A stretch of DNA of 64,000 nucleotides from Pratylenchus scribneri (GCA_030063045.1 JAQSEB010000042.1:1116001-1180000), one strand, 5' to 3'. Numbered from the stretch's first letter, positions 1 through 12,497 are shown. The notes: generated by a model from the letters alone, not told the origin. Made by a program: numbers and translations.

Positions 1-857
1 ATCAATTTAGGTATACAAAAAATAAAATTCGAAGCCAGAAAATATAGTCAAATCTTGAATATAAGCAATCATTATGCCGACCTTTAATAATAAGCCTACA
101 AAAACTTAAATTACAAATTTATTATGTGTTATCAAAAAATTTTTGGTAATTTCAAAAAAAATTTATCTTTCCATTTGCCTTCTCTCTCATTTAATTTTAA
201 GAATAAAATAAAAATAATATTATTTAATTGTAAAATAATATTTTTATTCAACTTAAATTTGTCCAACAATTTTATCAGCAATTTACATTTATTGCTATTA
301 ATATCTTTTTAATAATTTTATGTAAATAAAATTAAAAACATTTGTTCCGGATATAAAATATATAAAAAGTTGAATAAAATTTGAAAAGGGAATTAATTTT
401 AGTTTTTAATGGCATATTTATGATTTTTTAATGCATTTTTAATTTATACAAAAAATCCATTAAGAAGATGGGATGTTGGCATTAAAGGTCCTAAAACGGA
501 ATATAAATTTTGTTTAAATAAAATAAATTCATCAAAATTTTTTATCACATTTTATTCGCCAATATGATTGAAATTTTCTAAAATAAAAATTTTATTTGGC
601 CAAAATATATGGCTCGGCAGATAATTGTCTGAAATTTTGAAAAATTATAAATATAATTATTATCGCCATAATTTATGGATACTGTATATAAGCTATATGC
701 TCTTTTAATACTCTATTCTCTAATAATTCCCCACTTTCTTTTGGGAAGGTTGAAAATTAATTACCTATGGGGAATTAAAAGAATATATGCGATAATATTA
801 AAAATAATCAAAATAAATTACAACATTTTTAGAATAATCAAATCAATCAAATTTGCA
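1..857. other. AT-rich intergenic DNA
   Basis: No gene was recognised here. The short open frames are low-complexity Phe/Leu/Asn-rich translations of A/T runs, which are expected by chance in DNA of this composition. The stretch ends at the start codon of the transthyretin-like gene and so should contain its promoter, but no clear core element stands out. Confidence 0.6.
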
Positions 858-2121
858 ATGAACTTCTTCAATCCATCATTCTTCATTTCCCTCTTACTCA
901 TTTCCCTTATTCCTTCATCCCATCAAGAAGATCGTACTTTCGATGTATCCGGCACTGTTAAATGTTTTGACAGCGAATCACGAAATGTTGTACCATTCGC
1001 AAACAAAAAGGTGGCTTTATATGAAGAAGAAAATGTTTCGGATTTGGAAATGGGAAAGGCACAAACGGATGGGAATGGCCAATTCAGCGTGACCGGATCC
1101 GGAGGTGACACTTTTTCCCAGCCCGACCCATACCTTTACTTTGTGCATGCATGCGGCATACCGGTAAGAAAATTGGCAAAGTCTAACAATCAAATGTTTA
1201 AAATCTGATAAATCAAAATTAATTCGTTCTCTTTAATTTAAGAAAATATTACTTTCGAATGTTAGATTTATTGAGAAAAATTGGGAACAATCCAATTCAA
1301 ACGAAATTTATTTATGATGAGGCCAACTTCAATGAGACAACTGAAATATAATTGAGTCTCAAAATTTAATTTTTTATTCTTTTTAAACTTTTCATTTAGC
1401 TTATTAAATAAATTTTCGACGCTATATGCAATTATGGACTTTTTGAAATTTTTTTTTCTAATTCATGAAATGATACACCAATCGACTCGTCTCGATGAGC
1501 CAAGCACGAATCTGCTATTGGTTTCGCCTAAAACCCAGAAAGAAAAAACTTATAGTCGCGCAAAGGAAATACGGATTGGAACTGCTCCGGTGGGCATTTC
1601 AGAGTGGACTCCTCCGTGTGCTCCGCCTCCGCGCGACCAGACGAGCTTGTGGCTCGCTTCGCTCGCCAAGCACTCGTCCAGTTCCCGCGCTTCGGCTACG
1701 CACACTCCGGAGTCCACTCTTACATTCCTCCGCAGTTCCAACACATTCCAGCGAGAAAAAAATTGAAGTCAAAAAGTCCATAATTGCATATAGTGCCAAA
1801 TTTTCTATCTAAATTTGGTTGATTTAAAAAAGTTTCATACCATTCTGGAAAATATTTTCAAAATAATCTCAAAGGAACAAATGAATAATTATTCTTAAAT
1901 TTAGAAATGTGACTCTGAAACATATGTTTATTTGGATGGATCGGGTGGCGAACATAAGGACCTGAAAATTGTTTTGGGAAATGGAAAGGAGGAGGCAAAA
2001 GATGGCCAAGGAAATGCATTGAAGATCAAAACATATAACCATGTAAGAATAGGAATGATAATTTTCTCCCCCAAAAAAACTTTTTTAGGGAAATGAAAAT
2101 TGCGAATCAATAAAAGGGTGA
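858..2121 (+). CDS. Transthyretin-like (TTL) family secreted protein
   Basis: This is a small secreted protein of the nematode transthyretin-like family; members are extracellular and mostly of unknown ligand. Exon 1 (858-1163) encodes a hydrophobic signal peptide (about residues 1-23), then a beta-sandwich start typical of the family: a VSGTVKC strand, VPFANKKVALYEEE, an AxTDGNGQFSVTG turn and PYLYFVHAC. It ends at a good GTAAGA donor. Two 3' routes are visible. The phase-compatible one joins 1905-2042 (KCDSETYVYLDG...) and 2089-2121 (ends ENCESIKG, stop TGA). An alternative terminal exon at about 1243-1372 has a family-like ending but a frame problem. The start at 858 is chosen because it gives the signal peptide; an in-frame start at 675 would add non-secretory sequence. 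The family call is strong and the last exons are moderate. Confidence 0.78.
1480..1750. repeat. G+C-rich repeat island in TTL intron
   Basis: This patch in the large TTL intron is far richer in G+C than its surroundings. Its left part (around 1495-1560) resembles the arm of the hairpin MITE at 37720-37760 (shared GGTTTCGC.TAAAACCCA and the AAAAAACTTATA region), so it is probably a diverged fragment of that family joined to other repeat DNA. Overlapping open frames on both strands here are a by-product of high G+C and are not supported as genes. Confidence 0.45.
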
Positions 2122-2389
2122 GGGATTGAGATATTCGAAATGAATTTGGAATAATCAACGAGAATGACAATTTTATATGTGAAAATTTATATAATTTGTT
2201 GAATAAATATATTAACCAATTTTCTTTTTGATTATTATTTTTGACACAAAATTCTATTTAATATAAAAAATAAAGGTATAGGTATAATATAAAGTACTCA
2301 ACAATTTAAATAATTAGCATTTTTTCAAAATGAATTCTTCTAAAAACAAGGAAACATTTTGTCTCTGGCCCAATGGCCAAAACTGAAGG

Positions 2390-2660
2390 CATAACAAAAT
2401 TTAGCCCTAAGGCAGACAGCTCTGCCGTTGAAAAGTGAAAACCTAAACCTCACTTGGTGAGATGGAAGGAAAGAAAGCAACTTTATATATATATAGTGGT
2501 GGGAATATAAGCAGAGAAAAAGCGGCTTCATCCACCCTCCTCATTCACACACAAACATTTCTGAAGGCTATTCTATTGGGCCACATGCCATTTGCTGTTG
2601 GTGCCTAAGGGAAAAATCGATGCCATTGGCAACATTTGAAATTGTAAAAATTCTAAATTT
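2390..2660 (+). repeat. Segmental duplication, copy 1 (5' flank)
   Basis: This block shares long, roughly 80% identical stretches with 8050-8310. Both contain a CTCTGCCGTTGAAAA segment, a GAGATGGAA.GAAAGAA segment, GGGAATAT..GCAGAGAAAAAG, TTCACACACAAA, CTATTGGGCCACA and GGTGCCTAAGG. The order is the same in both. It is the outer part of the duplication that produced the two Ste24-like genes. Confidence 0.75.
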
Positions 2661-3498
2661 CTTCCAACAAAAAAATATTATATATTTGAAGAGGATAGAA
2701 TTTTGTATTTTTATTAAATTATTAGCTATTTTTGGTATATTTTATAATATCTTTTTTATTACCTTTAACAAAAATTCTATCCTTCCCAGGGTCCCAAAAA
2801 AAATACAGAGCAAATTATTTTGAGGATTTCATCAAATTTTGGAAATATTATAAAAATAATCTAATTTGTAAAATATGTTAAGAATAAAAGAATTCTAAAA
2901 AGCATTATTAAATGTTCATCATTTGAAATCTATTTTTAGACGAATATTGAAAATGATTCGGAAAATAATATGAAAATAAATTCTCAAAATATTATAAATT
3001 TCAGAATATTTTTGTGATATCTTTATTTTAAAAATAGGCTTAGAATACTCGATTTCTTGGAATATGTTGTGAATTAAGCTATTCTTACAATTTATTTTCA
3101 TAAACATTTTCAGAAATATTTTTAAAATCAAATTAAAAATGCTTTTTAAAATGGAAGAAATCTCAGAATATATTCAGAATAGTAAGATTTTAACCCTTTA
3201 TTTTCTACTCATTTTCAAAATTAATTTTGAAAATTTATGATAAAATATTCTTAAAATTGGAACTAATTTTCAGAATATTTTCTAATTTGTTCTTTTTTTC
3301 ACAATGGTAAAATGTGTACTATTTCTGTTAGACGATCAGAGATGGGCTCTGTTTATTTCCTCCTATTGTGTGCTTCTCATAAAATTTTTTTACCCTCAGC
3401 CCATATAGCACCCCGATTCATAAGGGGAAGACATGGCTTCTGCCCCTCATGGGGCATGCTTCCGGCGTATTAGCCGTTTGGGATTGGACTCGCGCGAG

Positions 3499-3624
3499 GT
3501 CCTAAGACTCCCGAGTGCGCGGGATCTTAGGATTCTCGAAATCCTGGGACTCCCTAGTGCGCGGGATCCTGGGATTCTCGAGATCCTGGGACTCCCGAGT
3601 GCGCGGGATCCTGGGATTCTCGAA
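3499..3624 (+). repeat. 42-bp minisatellite, three copies
   Basis: Three head-to-tail 42-bp units start at 3499, 3541 and 3583. Each contains ACTCCC(G/T)AGTGCGCGGGATC followed by GGATTCTCGA. The core is GC-rich, partly palindromic and unlike the surrounding AT-rich DNA. A fragment with GTGCGCGGGAT also occurs in the fold-back element near 53880, so the unit may belong to a dispersed family. Confidence 0.85.
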
Positions 3625-4243
3625 ATCCGGATGCGCGGGAACTTTGTTGCGTCTTGAACACAATTTTTTGGCCTATTTTGGCACAAAATATGAAAATTTT
3701 GTCTCGAAATATTCTCAAAATATTTTGAAAATTGGTGCCATTTTGAAGATCATTTTTTGACCAATTTTGAGAATAAACGCTGAAAATAAGCTGAAAATAG
3801 ATTGTGAGAATTATGGTCTTTTGAAGATCGTTTTTTGACCAATTTTAAGAATGCATGCTTAAAATAAGGCTGAAAATGGATTTTGAAATGAATTTTATTT
3901 TTAAAATATTTCCAAAATTCCAAATATTTTGAGAATTCATTTTTTCATTCATTTTTAAGGTATATTCTGAGAATGGAAATGAGTTATATTTTTAGAATCA
4001 TTCTCAAAATTGTATTATTTTAATGATATTCCCAGAATTGTCGTATTTCCATTTTGGTTATAACTCGGAAATACCACTATTCTCAAAATGATTCTCAGAA
4101 TTTCGACCAAAAAATGCGACCCTGGGTTATCTTGCTCTGCTCCCAAAGACACTGTCTCGCAAATCCATATCCACCCATGATGACACTCAATCACCTATAT
4201 TTAAGTAAAATTAAATACCACAGCAGAAAAATTATACGATAAA

Positions 4244-7200
4244 ATGAATATTCCGGACAATATGGATGCCATTTGGATAATCCGATGGGCGTTTTTTGCC
4301 ATCTATACCGCCTGCTACGCTGTAATTTTTTATGCCACTTGGCGCCAATATTCCCTCTACAAGCGGACCAAGGAGATTCCAACTAAGGTAATATATAGCT
4401 TTAACAATTATATGAGACTCTAAAGAATAAATTCATAGAAACATAATAAATTAAAAATATTATTTTTCAGTATGTAAATTTGGTATCAAATGAACAATTC
4501 AAAAAGGAGCGACGGAATGAGATGGAAAAATTACAATTTGATATACTATTTTTGGCACTTAAATGGATTTTAATCATTGTAAATTTACACATTTAGAAAA
4601 TTAATTTTTAATTTATTAATATAAGTACAAAAAACCTATAATTGTGAAGCCCAATCAAAATATAATAATTTATTAATGCTAAATTTATTACAGCCTTTCT
4701 TATTCTTTGGCCTTCTTTTCTTTTTATGGACCAGTTCAAAGAATTTATGCCATTTTTTCGGCTTCGAAAATGAGGTGGCATTTTTTTTTATTAAATAATT
4801 ATTTTAAATATATAATTGCAGTATTTTTATTCGATTATGTTTGTTTGGCTGGTGCATACATTACAAATGCCATTGAATCTTTTTAATACACTTTTCAATG
4901 AATTTATTATTCAAAGAAAATACAAGGAATCAAAGGGAGAGATGGAAAATGGAAATGAGGAGAAAACGGTAAATGAAATTGATAAAAATATTAAAAGGGA
5001 AATTATTTTTGGTATACTATATTTTGTGGACATAACTTGGCAATTAAATGTTATTCAAAATTAAAAGAGATAAGCTAATCCATCAATAAATACTGAAAAT
5101 GTGTTGGTAATCCGTCATAAACTAGGGCTAAATTTGTTTTGGGTGATAATTCTTAAATGTGAACGGTAAAAAAAGTAACAGCAGCAGCAGGAGAAGAAAA
5201 GGGTGGGAAGGGTGGGTTTATAAAGGCAGATTGGGGCAATATTTGATTGAAAGGGTGATGATGGTGATGGAGCGATTAGGCAAAAAAGTAGGGGTACTGT
5301 AGGACAAATAGGAAAGACTCTTTTAGTCATTTTTGGCATTGACATTGACAGTTGGAATAGTTAAAGTGTTAAACCAATGAAATTTTATTTTCTGATTAAT
5401 TAATTTATTCGCTCAAAATTTTATATAATAATTGTCATAGAAAGATTGAATAATTCTCTGTTTATTTCAGTCAAAATGTTTTTCTTTGCTAAAAATTTTG
5501 GGCAAACAATTTTTAATCTACACAATTTGCATTCCGCTTGGCATTTGTGCATTTTTGGCTGCTGTCCGATTTTTTGGGCCAAACAATTTTTGGCTTGTTG
5601 CATTCATTTTACTGAATATTGGCCTTTATGTAAATTTTTTAAAATAAATGAATTAATTTTGACTTTTAAATTCATGTCAAAAACACCAAAAATATTAATA
5701 AAGGAACGGTTTTTTGCTAATAATTATGGCCAAAAATTCATAATTCACTGCAGAATATCCTAATTATTAGTTCTTTTTTCAGACAACGCTTTTTTTCATG
5801 GATTATTTGATGCCATTTATATTCCCAAAACAATATGGCCTACTTCCTTTGCATGAATGTGAATTGAAAAAGAATATTGAGAAATTATGTGCACAGGAAA
5901 ATGTGAAAATTTCGGGTGTTTTCATCTCAAAAAAAGGTTTAATAAATTAGAGTAAAATTTAAAATAAAATTCGAAAAAATTACAGCTAACACAGAAGTCG
6001 CCTTTATGGGCTATTGGTCTACACGAAAAAAACTTGTTTTGGATGAAGTTTTTTTGGATATTGAATTTTTGAAGAAAGTTTATGAATTCAATGGGAAAAA
6101 ATGTGATGAAGAAAATGATGAGCCAGTGGAAGAAGGGAATACAAAAATAAATGGAAAGGAAAAGGAGACAAATGTGGCGATTAATGATGCAAATACAAAA
6201 GAGGACGATACTACTCCTTTAATGTTGCCGCAAATTGTCAATGAAAACGGAGAAAAGGTATTTTTGCACAAAATGGGAAATAGAATATAAAAATTAAAAG
6301 CAATTTATTGGTTGATTGTTCAATTTTTTGACAAAATTTGGTACCTAAAATTTACATAGATTTTGTTGATTATATAAATTTTGAGCATTGAAAATATTTC
6401 AATATTCTTTCAAGATAAACATTTTATACTTTTGAATTAAGTTCTCTAATGTAAAGCATTTCGATGCCAAAAAATTGATTAAAAATAAAAGTCTATATTA
6501 AAAAACGCAAGCTGCCCGATTTTGGCCTATTTTACCATTTCATTGGTTCTTGGTTCATAACTTGTTGCCAATTTTCAATTAAATCTATTAATTCTTTCTC
6601 TAACAATTATTCGTATCTGATTTATAAAATGGTACCAATCAGAAATAGACTTTGAAAAAAAGGATTAATTATAATTGTTAGCAAAGACGAAAATAAGGAA
6701 ACTACTTTAAAATCTTTTCAAAACATAAAAAAAGTAGAAGTAAAAGAACTTCAACATTCTTTAAATATAGTTGATTTAGTTAAATCTAAAGTTAATATTC
6801 ACGGGAATATGCAAAATTCAATCACAAATTAAACTATTTAATAATCGTTAAAATATTTTAAATTTAATCATCCACGAAATTTGTCAATTATTTCCATTAA
6901 TAGAATCAATGGGCTTAAATTAAATCAAATGCGTAAAATTAAATTTACAGATTAACAAAATTGATGAAAAGAATGTTGAAAACAAGAATAAAATTGAGGA
7001 GACCAATGAGGAATTTGTCCTAAATGATGAAGAAATTATGGGAATGGTCGCAGCCGAAATTGGATTATACAAATTAAAGACTGGAATCCGCGATCGGATC
7101 ATTCATCGAATCACCCATTTGGTTGGAATTTAATATTTTTTAATTAAAAAATTATGGGAATAATAATTTTTTCTGCCACTTTTTTCCTGTAAAATCACAA

Positions 7201-7692
7201 AAATGTGACATCTGAATATCAAAAAATTTTGAATATAAAATTTTTAAACATAAAATTCTGATATTTTTGACTGCATTTTTAAATTATTAATACTTTTTTC
7301 AGTGCTTGGAATTGTTGCCACTGCTCATTTTCCAATTCACCTATCAATCGGAAATGATATTTTCGGCTTTCCATGTTGCCCCAACTGAATATTCTCCACC
7401 AATTGTTGGCAGTTGGTTTGCCATTTCCCTTTTCGTTTGGCCCGCATTTGAACTATATTCGGGCATTTTAACATTGCGTAGAGTATTTCTGGAAGATCAT
7501 GCCAGGGCCAAAAGTGCAATCCAACTGGGCTATGGCAAAGAATATCGCGCCGGATTGGTCAAATTTTGGACGGAAATTGGCATTGAATTGGGAGATTGGC
7601 TGTATCGTCTTTTACAAAGAGGCCAATGGGAGAGGATGCCAACAGATTTGGATGAATTGAACAAAATGCTGGCGGCAAAGGAAGAATTGTAA
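4244..7692 (+). CDS. Ste24/ZMPSTE24-like CAAX protease homologue lacking the zinc site
   Basis: This nine-exon gene (4244-4387, 4471-4578, 4694-4774, 4822-4968, 5471-5629, 5783-5936, 5986-6257, 6951-7121, 7303-7692; phases all agree) encodes about 541 residues. The order of features matches the M48 CAAX prenyl protease 1 of the ER/nuclear membrane: an N-terminal membrane segment, YxxWRQ, an EIPTKYV-like motif, several hydrophobic helices, the conserved PLHECELKKNIEKL segment, and a C-terminal DWLYRLLQRGQWER segment in place of the usual DWLYSxxHxSHPxxxER. The zinc-binding HExxH helix is replaced by AEIGL (about residues 390-394, bases 7053-7067): both histidines are lost while the Glu stays. 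The third-ligand EFQAD region is also altered. It is therefore a probable pseudoenzyme, possibly a membrane scaffold. A truncated paralogue lies downstream. Confidence 0.82.
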
Positions 7693-8049
7693 TCAGCTCA
7701 TCAGAAAACAGAGGAAAATTACAGAATTTTTTTACTTTGATTTTTTGGAATTCTTTTCTTTTAAATTTTCTTTATAATCTTTAAAATTTTTTCCTACCTC
7801 AAATTTTTTTTTAAATACTTAGAATATTCATCAGTTAAATTCAGAAAATGTGAGCATATTTTTAATTTTTTAATTTCGATAAATTTTTTAAAAATTAATT
7901 GAATTTTGTTTGGATGGGCAACACGGCGAAAATTATTCTTGAATGAAGGAAGAATGAAATAATTGGCGATAAAATACGCACGTTTCTATCTCCAAAATAT
8001 ACAAGAGGGAATAGTCCTCATTCATTCAGCCTTCTTGAACTTATTGAAA

Positions 8050-8310
8050 TTAAGGCTAACTACTCTGCCGTTGAAAACCTAAAACCCATTTGATGAGATG
8101 GAAAGAAAGAAGACAGCTTTATAGCGGGAATATTGGCAGAGAAAAAGCCGCTTCACTTCCTATCCATATTCACACACAAATATTTCTTGAGGATATTCTA
8201 TTGGGCCACAGCCACAAGCCAGTTGCTGCTGGTGCCTAAGGGGAAAATCGATGTCATTGGCAAATGGCAACATTTGTTTGAAGCTGTAAATGCTAAATTT
8301 CTTCTAGCAA
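8050..8310 (+). repeat. Segmental duplication, copy 2 (5' flank)
   Basis: This is the counterpart of 2390-2660, in the same orientation and placed about 230 bp before the second Ste24-like gene. The open frame through it (8133-8489) is not conserved in copy 1 and is not considered coding. Confidence 0.72.
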
Positions 8311-8537
8311 AAAATATATTAATATTTGAAAGATCTCTTTTTATTAAATTATTAGTTATTTTTCGTATATTTTATAAAATTTTTTTTATTACCCTGGGTA
8401 AAAATTCCATCCATATCTCTTGCTCTGCTACAAAAACACCGTCTCGCAAATCCATATCCACCCATGATGACCCAATAATTTATATTTAATAAAGTAAAAC
8501 AATTAATTATAAATCAGTAGAAAAATATATTTAAAAA

Positions 8538-10386
8538 ATGAATATTCCGGTTAATATGGATGCCATTTGGACAATTCGATGGGCCATTTTTACATTCGTA
8601 ACCGGCTGCTATGCTGTAATTTTGTATGCTAATTTGCGTCAATATTTCCTTTACAAACGGACCAAGGAGATTCCAACTAAGGTAATTTAGTCGTAAAATA
8701 ATCAAAAATATTCAAAAAATTGTTATTAGTATGCCGAATTACAATCAAATGATGAATACAAAAAGAAACGACTGAATGAGATGGAAATGCTTCGATTAAG
8801 TATGCTAGATTGGACAATCAATTGGCTTTGGATTATTGTAATTTATTTATTTTTTATTTAAAATTATTATTTTAATACTTTTAATTAATTTTATTATCTA
8901 AGAGTAGAAAAATGCTTTAATCAAAATATTCCTTTTTATTATTACTTATTTTATTTCTTTACTCATTAATCTATGGGCTTTATGCGATCAATTCTCATAA
9001 AAAATTGAAAATTGTCTGTTTCAAAAATATTTTTAATGTAAAAAGCTGGAATAGTAAGATAGAAAAGTCTTGGCATGAATGTCTGAAAGAAGGATATTAT
9101 GGTATTCCGGAAGACCTAAACAAAACAGAACATTTTCCTTAAGGTCAAACAAACAAAAAAATAGAACATTTTCCGCGGAATACCATATTCCTTTTTTTTA
9201 TTAAATAAAGTAAATTCATTATCTCTCTCTTTATTATATAATTTGCACTACAATAATATCAATTAATTTTGGCTATTTATTTTACAGCCTTTTCTATTCT
9301 TCGGCCTACTTCCCATTTTATGGAATAGTGCAAAGAATTTGTGCCATTTTTTCTCAATCGAAAATGAGGTAAAATATAATTAGAAAGACAAAATTAAAAT
9401 TGCATTTTTTCAGTATTTTTATTCCATAATGTTCACTTGGATTCTGTACACTCTTTCATTAATATCAAAACTTATAAATGCAATTATCAATGAAATTATT
9501 GAAAGAAAACAAAAAGACAAAAATTCAAATGAAGGAATTGAGAATGAGGATTTGGAGGAAAAGGAGGTCAATTTTAATTAAAACTTAATTTTTTAAACCA
9601 TTTTTGAATTAATTAAATAATTTTCGGATTATTTATATTTTTATCTATTATAAATATTGCCTTATTTTCCCCATTCCTTTCAGCCAAAATGTTTTTCTGC
9701 ACTAAAATATTTGATCAAACAATTTTTGATCTACACAGTTTTCATTCCATTTGGCGTTTCAGCAAGTTTGGTGGCTGTCCGATTTTTTGGACCAAACAAT
9801 TTATGGCTGGTTGCATTCATTGCGCTGAATATTGGCATATTTGTTGGTTTTTTGTGCTATAAATTTAATGAAAAATATTTATATTACCCAAAAAATGCAT
9901 TTTTCTACTTTTTTAGGTATTAATTTTTTTCATGGATTATTTGGCCCAATACATTTTACCAAAACGATATGCCCAACTTCCTTTGCATGAATGCGAATTG
10001 AAAAAGAATATTGAGAAAATTTGCGCAGAAGCAAATGTGAAAATATCCGGCATTTTCCTCTCAAAGGAAGGTTAATAAAAAAAGATGGAAAAATTCTGAA
10101 TTTAATGGTCAAAAATTAATTTACATAGCGTCTGGATTAATTTCGTTTGGAGGCCATTATTCCAAATGCAAAAAAGTTATTCTGGGTGAAATTTATTTGG
10201 AAGTTGGATTTGTGAAGAAAATTTATGAATTCAATGGGAAAAAATATGAAGAAAATGAAATTGATGGGATGATTGAAGGAAAGCGGAGGAAGCGGAAGGC
10301 CAAGGATACGGTTGCGCCACTATTGCCACAAAATGGCCAAGAAAATGGAGAAATGGTAAAACTGGTTTTAAAAGGAAAATATTAAG
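8538..10386 (+). pseudogene. Truncated paralogue of the Ste24-like gene
   Basis: Seven exons align one-for-one with the upstream gene in length, phase and sequence: 8538-8681, 8730-8837, 9288-9368, 9414-9566, 9684-9842, 9917-10070 and 10129-10355. The protein starts MNIPVNMDAIW and keeps the LPLHECELKKNIEK segment. After exon 7 no counterpart of exons 8 and 9 is found before the next gene. Reading through gives only a short tail ending at 10383-10385. The product would lack the degenerate zinc-site helix and the C-terminal domain. Intron 3 (8838-9287) is longer than in the paralogue. It is either a pseudogene or a short membrane protein. Exon recognition is firm and the functional status is inferred. 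Confidence 0.72.
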
Positions 10387-10583
10387 ATACAATTTTTGCA
10401 TCAAAAGTAGTTTTTGACTTCTAATAAATCAGAAACCGGTTTTAGACTCTACAAATCTTATACCAATTTGTATATCTCATCGAGTAGCATCGAATGGTAT
10501 ATAAAATGTTAGGTTTGCACTCAATTAAAGTGTTTAAAACCAAAAATTTGAAGGAAAATTTATATATATAGGTACTTATGAAC

Positions 10584-10785
10584 TTTGTGTCCTCTTTTTT
10601 GTTGAGATGGGAAAAAGTGAAGTGCCTGCCACTTATGATTGATTCATCAGGGTTAGGGCTAGGGTAATTAGGTTTAACCTGGATGATATCCTATCCCTGA
10701 TGATCCCTCCCTAACCTTAATCCTGATGAACCAAAGAGGGGGCCTTTTACTTTTCCCAAGTTGACCAAAAAGGAGAACACAAAAT
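10584..10785. mobile_element. ~200-bp MITE-like inverted repeat
   Basis: The left end (TTTGTGTCCTC.TTTTTGTTGA followed by GGGAAAAAGTGAA) is the inverse of the right end (near 10750-10785: TTTTACTTTTCCCAAGTTGA then AAAAAGGAGAACACAAA). The inner parts TTCATCAGGGTTAGGG and CCTAACCTTAATCCTGATGAA also pair. There is no coding capacity. This is typical of a non-autonomous DNA transposon. Target duplications were not resolved. Confidence 0.65.
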
Positions 10786-10882
10786 AATTACCTATTATTT
10801 ATGTTTTTATGTTTAGGGGATGAAGAATAATTTTTCGACATATTTTTTTCTACTCTCACCGTTCAAAAAAATTTATTTTAAG

Positions 10883-11854
10883 GATTTATTCTTCGCTCCG
10901 TCAAAATTCCATTTGGTGGTGAAATTTGTGAGCCAATCAAGTCGAATGTTAATTTGGAGGATTTGGTGGAACGTGTTCAGGACAAATTAGGGAATATGGA
11001 TGTTGATTTGAAGGGAAAACCATTCACGGTGATCATCAATGGCGTTCAGAAAGGTGGAACATCATCGATATCATCATCTTTGCCGAATGCCAACAAAATT
11101 GTGGAAACTAACAAAAACAATGCCAAAAAGTTTGATGCCGCGAAGATCGAGGCCAAAATTGAAGAATTAGAATTGGGGGTATAAAAATTGCTTTTAATAT
11201 TAAATGGGAATGGGAAGTGAATATTTGACAGAAAATATTAACCCAAATATATAGAATTTTTCAATATATTCTTTAAAATGTTGATTTGACAATTTAATTT
11301 TTGGCTTAACCTATTCTAAAACATAAATTTTAAACTAATAAATTTAATATAAATTTAAAAATTTAGGATTTGCCTGACGCCGAAATAATTGAAGAAGCCT
11401 TTGAGCAAAATGTGAAATTTCGTTTGGTCAAATACATTGGACATTTCAATATGGTGGATCCGATGAATGAGATTGCAAATGGGGGCAAATCTGAGGAAAT
11501 AGATCGTGATTTTGTAAATATCATGAGAGGAATTGCGCCAAAAATATATCGTAAATGTTTCCGAGAATGTTTGGAGAAAATGATGTCACATGGCGAAAAG
11601 CATGGAATAAAGCCGAATCGAATTGGTTTGTATTCAATTTTTTCCGTTTATTTATATTTTATTTAAATTTTATATTTTTAGGCTTCATTGTTTGCTCTCC
11701 AGAAATTATTCCTTCTGGCGAAATTTGTGAACCGATTAAACCAAATGCAAATTTTGATGAACTGATCAATCGCGTTGAACAGAAATTGGTCAATTTGGAT
11801 GTGACCTTTGAAATGCTGCCATTTGTGGTTACTGTCACTGGGACTGAAATTTGA
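10883..11854 (+). CDS. Unrecognised gene with a duplicated GEICEPIK domain (5' end missing)
   Basis: Three exons in compatible phase are visible: 10883-11178, 11367-11625 and 11682-11854 (stop TGA). Exons 1 and 3 encode related segments. Each begins GFI, has GGEICEPIK/SGEICEPIK, then a coiled or helical stretch (LVERVQDKLGNMDVDL / LINRVEQKLVNLDVTF) and PFxVxxxG. The middle exon (DLPDAEIIEEAFEQN...KIYRKCFRECLEKMM) is helical with two close cysteines. The first exon starts in phase 1 after an acceptor, so at least one upstream exon is missing, either outside what I could recognise or lost. I do not recognise the family. The internal duplication suggests that an exon pair was duplicated. Confidence 0.6.
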
Positions 11855-12497
11855 TTGTCGTGTCGAGAAGACGAAATGTGAAGGAATCTGTAAAACTGAA
11901 AAGCAAAAGAATGCTTTTCAATAAATGACAACTTTTTTAATTACTTATGCTAATAACCATAACCATCCATTACAATTTTCATAACATTCATTTGATAAAA
12001 TAAATTGCTGGAGAGCTGGAGAGGTATTCGCATTTGATTTGAATGGAAAATGGATAGAGTAGAGAATTTTCGACAAATTTGAATGCATTTCTCATTATTT
12101 TGATCGCATTTATAATTGTATATCTCAGTCAAAATATGAAAATTCATAATTTTTATTTCGTCTTTTTGTAAATTTTTTTGTAATATTTTTTAAAAATTTA
12201 ATTAGATTTTACAAATTTAATTTCAATCTTTTTTACCATTAAAAGGAATAGAATTTGAATATTAATGAAATATTTTTCCTATTTTAAATAAATAAAAAAC
12301 AGGGGAAATTATAGGGCGCTCAATCTTTTTTCCACAAAAATAAACCTAATAATCATAATCAATAATTTTTCACAGACAATAAAATAGTGAATGGTAATTA
12401 AATTTTATCTAATATATAAAAAAGACTATTTGACAATTTTTAACAAAATAAAAATTAATATAAAACAATAAGTGATAAAAATAATGAGAATCATCAA
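11855..12497. other. Intergenic AT-rich DNA
   Basis: This is the convergent gap between the preceding + gene and the 3' end of rtel-1 on the - strand. I see no gene, only A/T-rich sequence with possible AATAAA-type polyadenylation signals on both strands (for example near 11920 and 12290). Confidence 0.6.

Larger units (their letters stand above)
2122..4243. other. Intergenic DNA with repeats
   Basis: No gene was recognised. The stretch holds a copy of a duplicated 5' block (about 2390-2660), a long AT-rich stretch (2660-3420), the 42-bp tandem repeat array at 3499-3624 and further AT-rich sequence up to the first Ste24-like gene. The sequence just upstream of that gene (about 4125-4180) is also repeated upstream of its paralogue (about 8420-8470), so both genes were duplicated with their flanks. 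Confidence 0.6.

Noticed and set aside
5421..5763. Frames on both strands around the fifth Ste24-like exon
   Set aside because: Exon phase comparison with the paralogue fixes the reading; the other frames are shadows.
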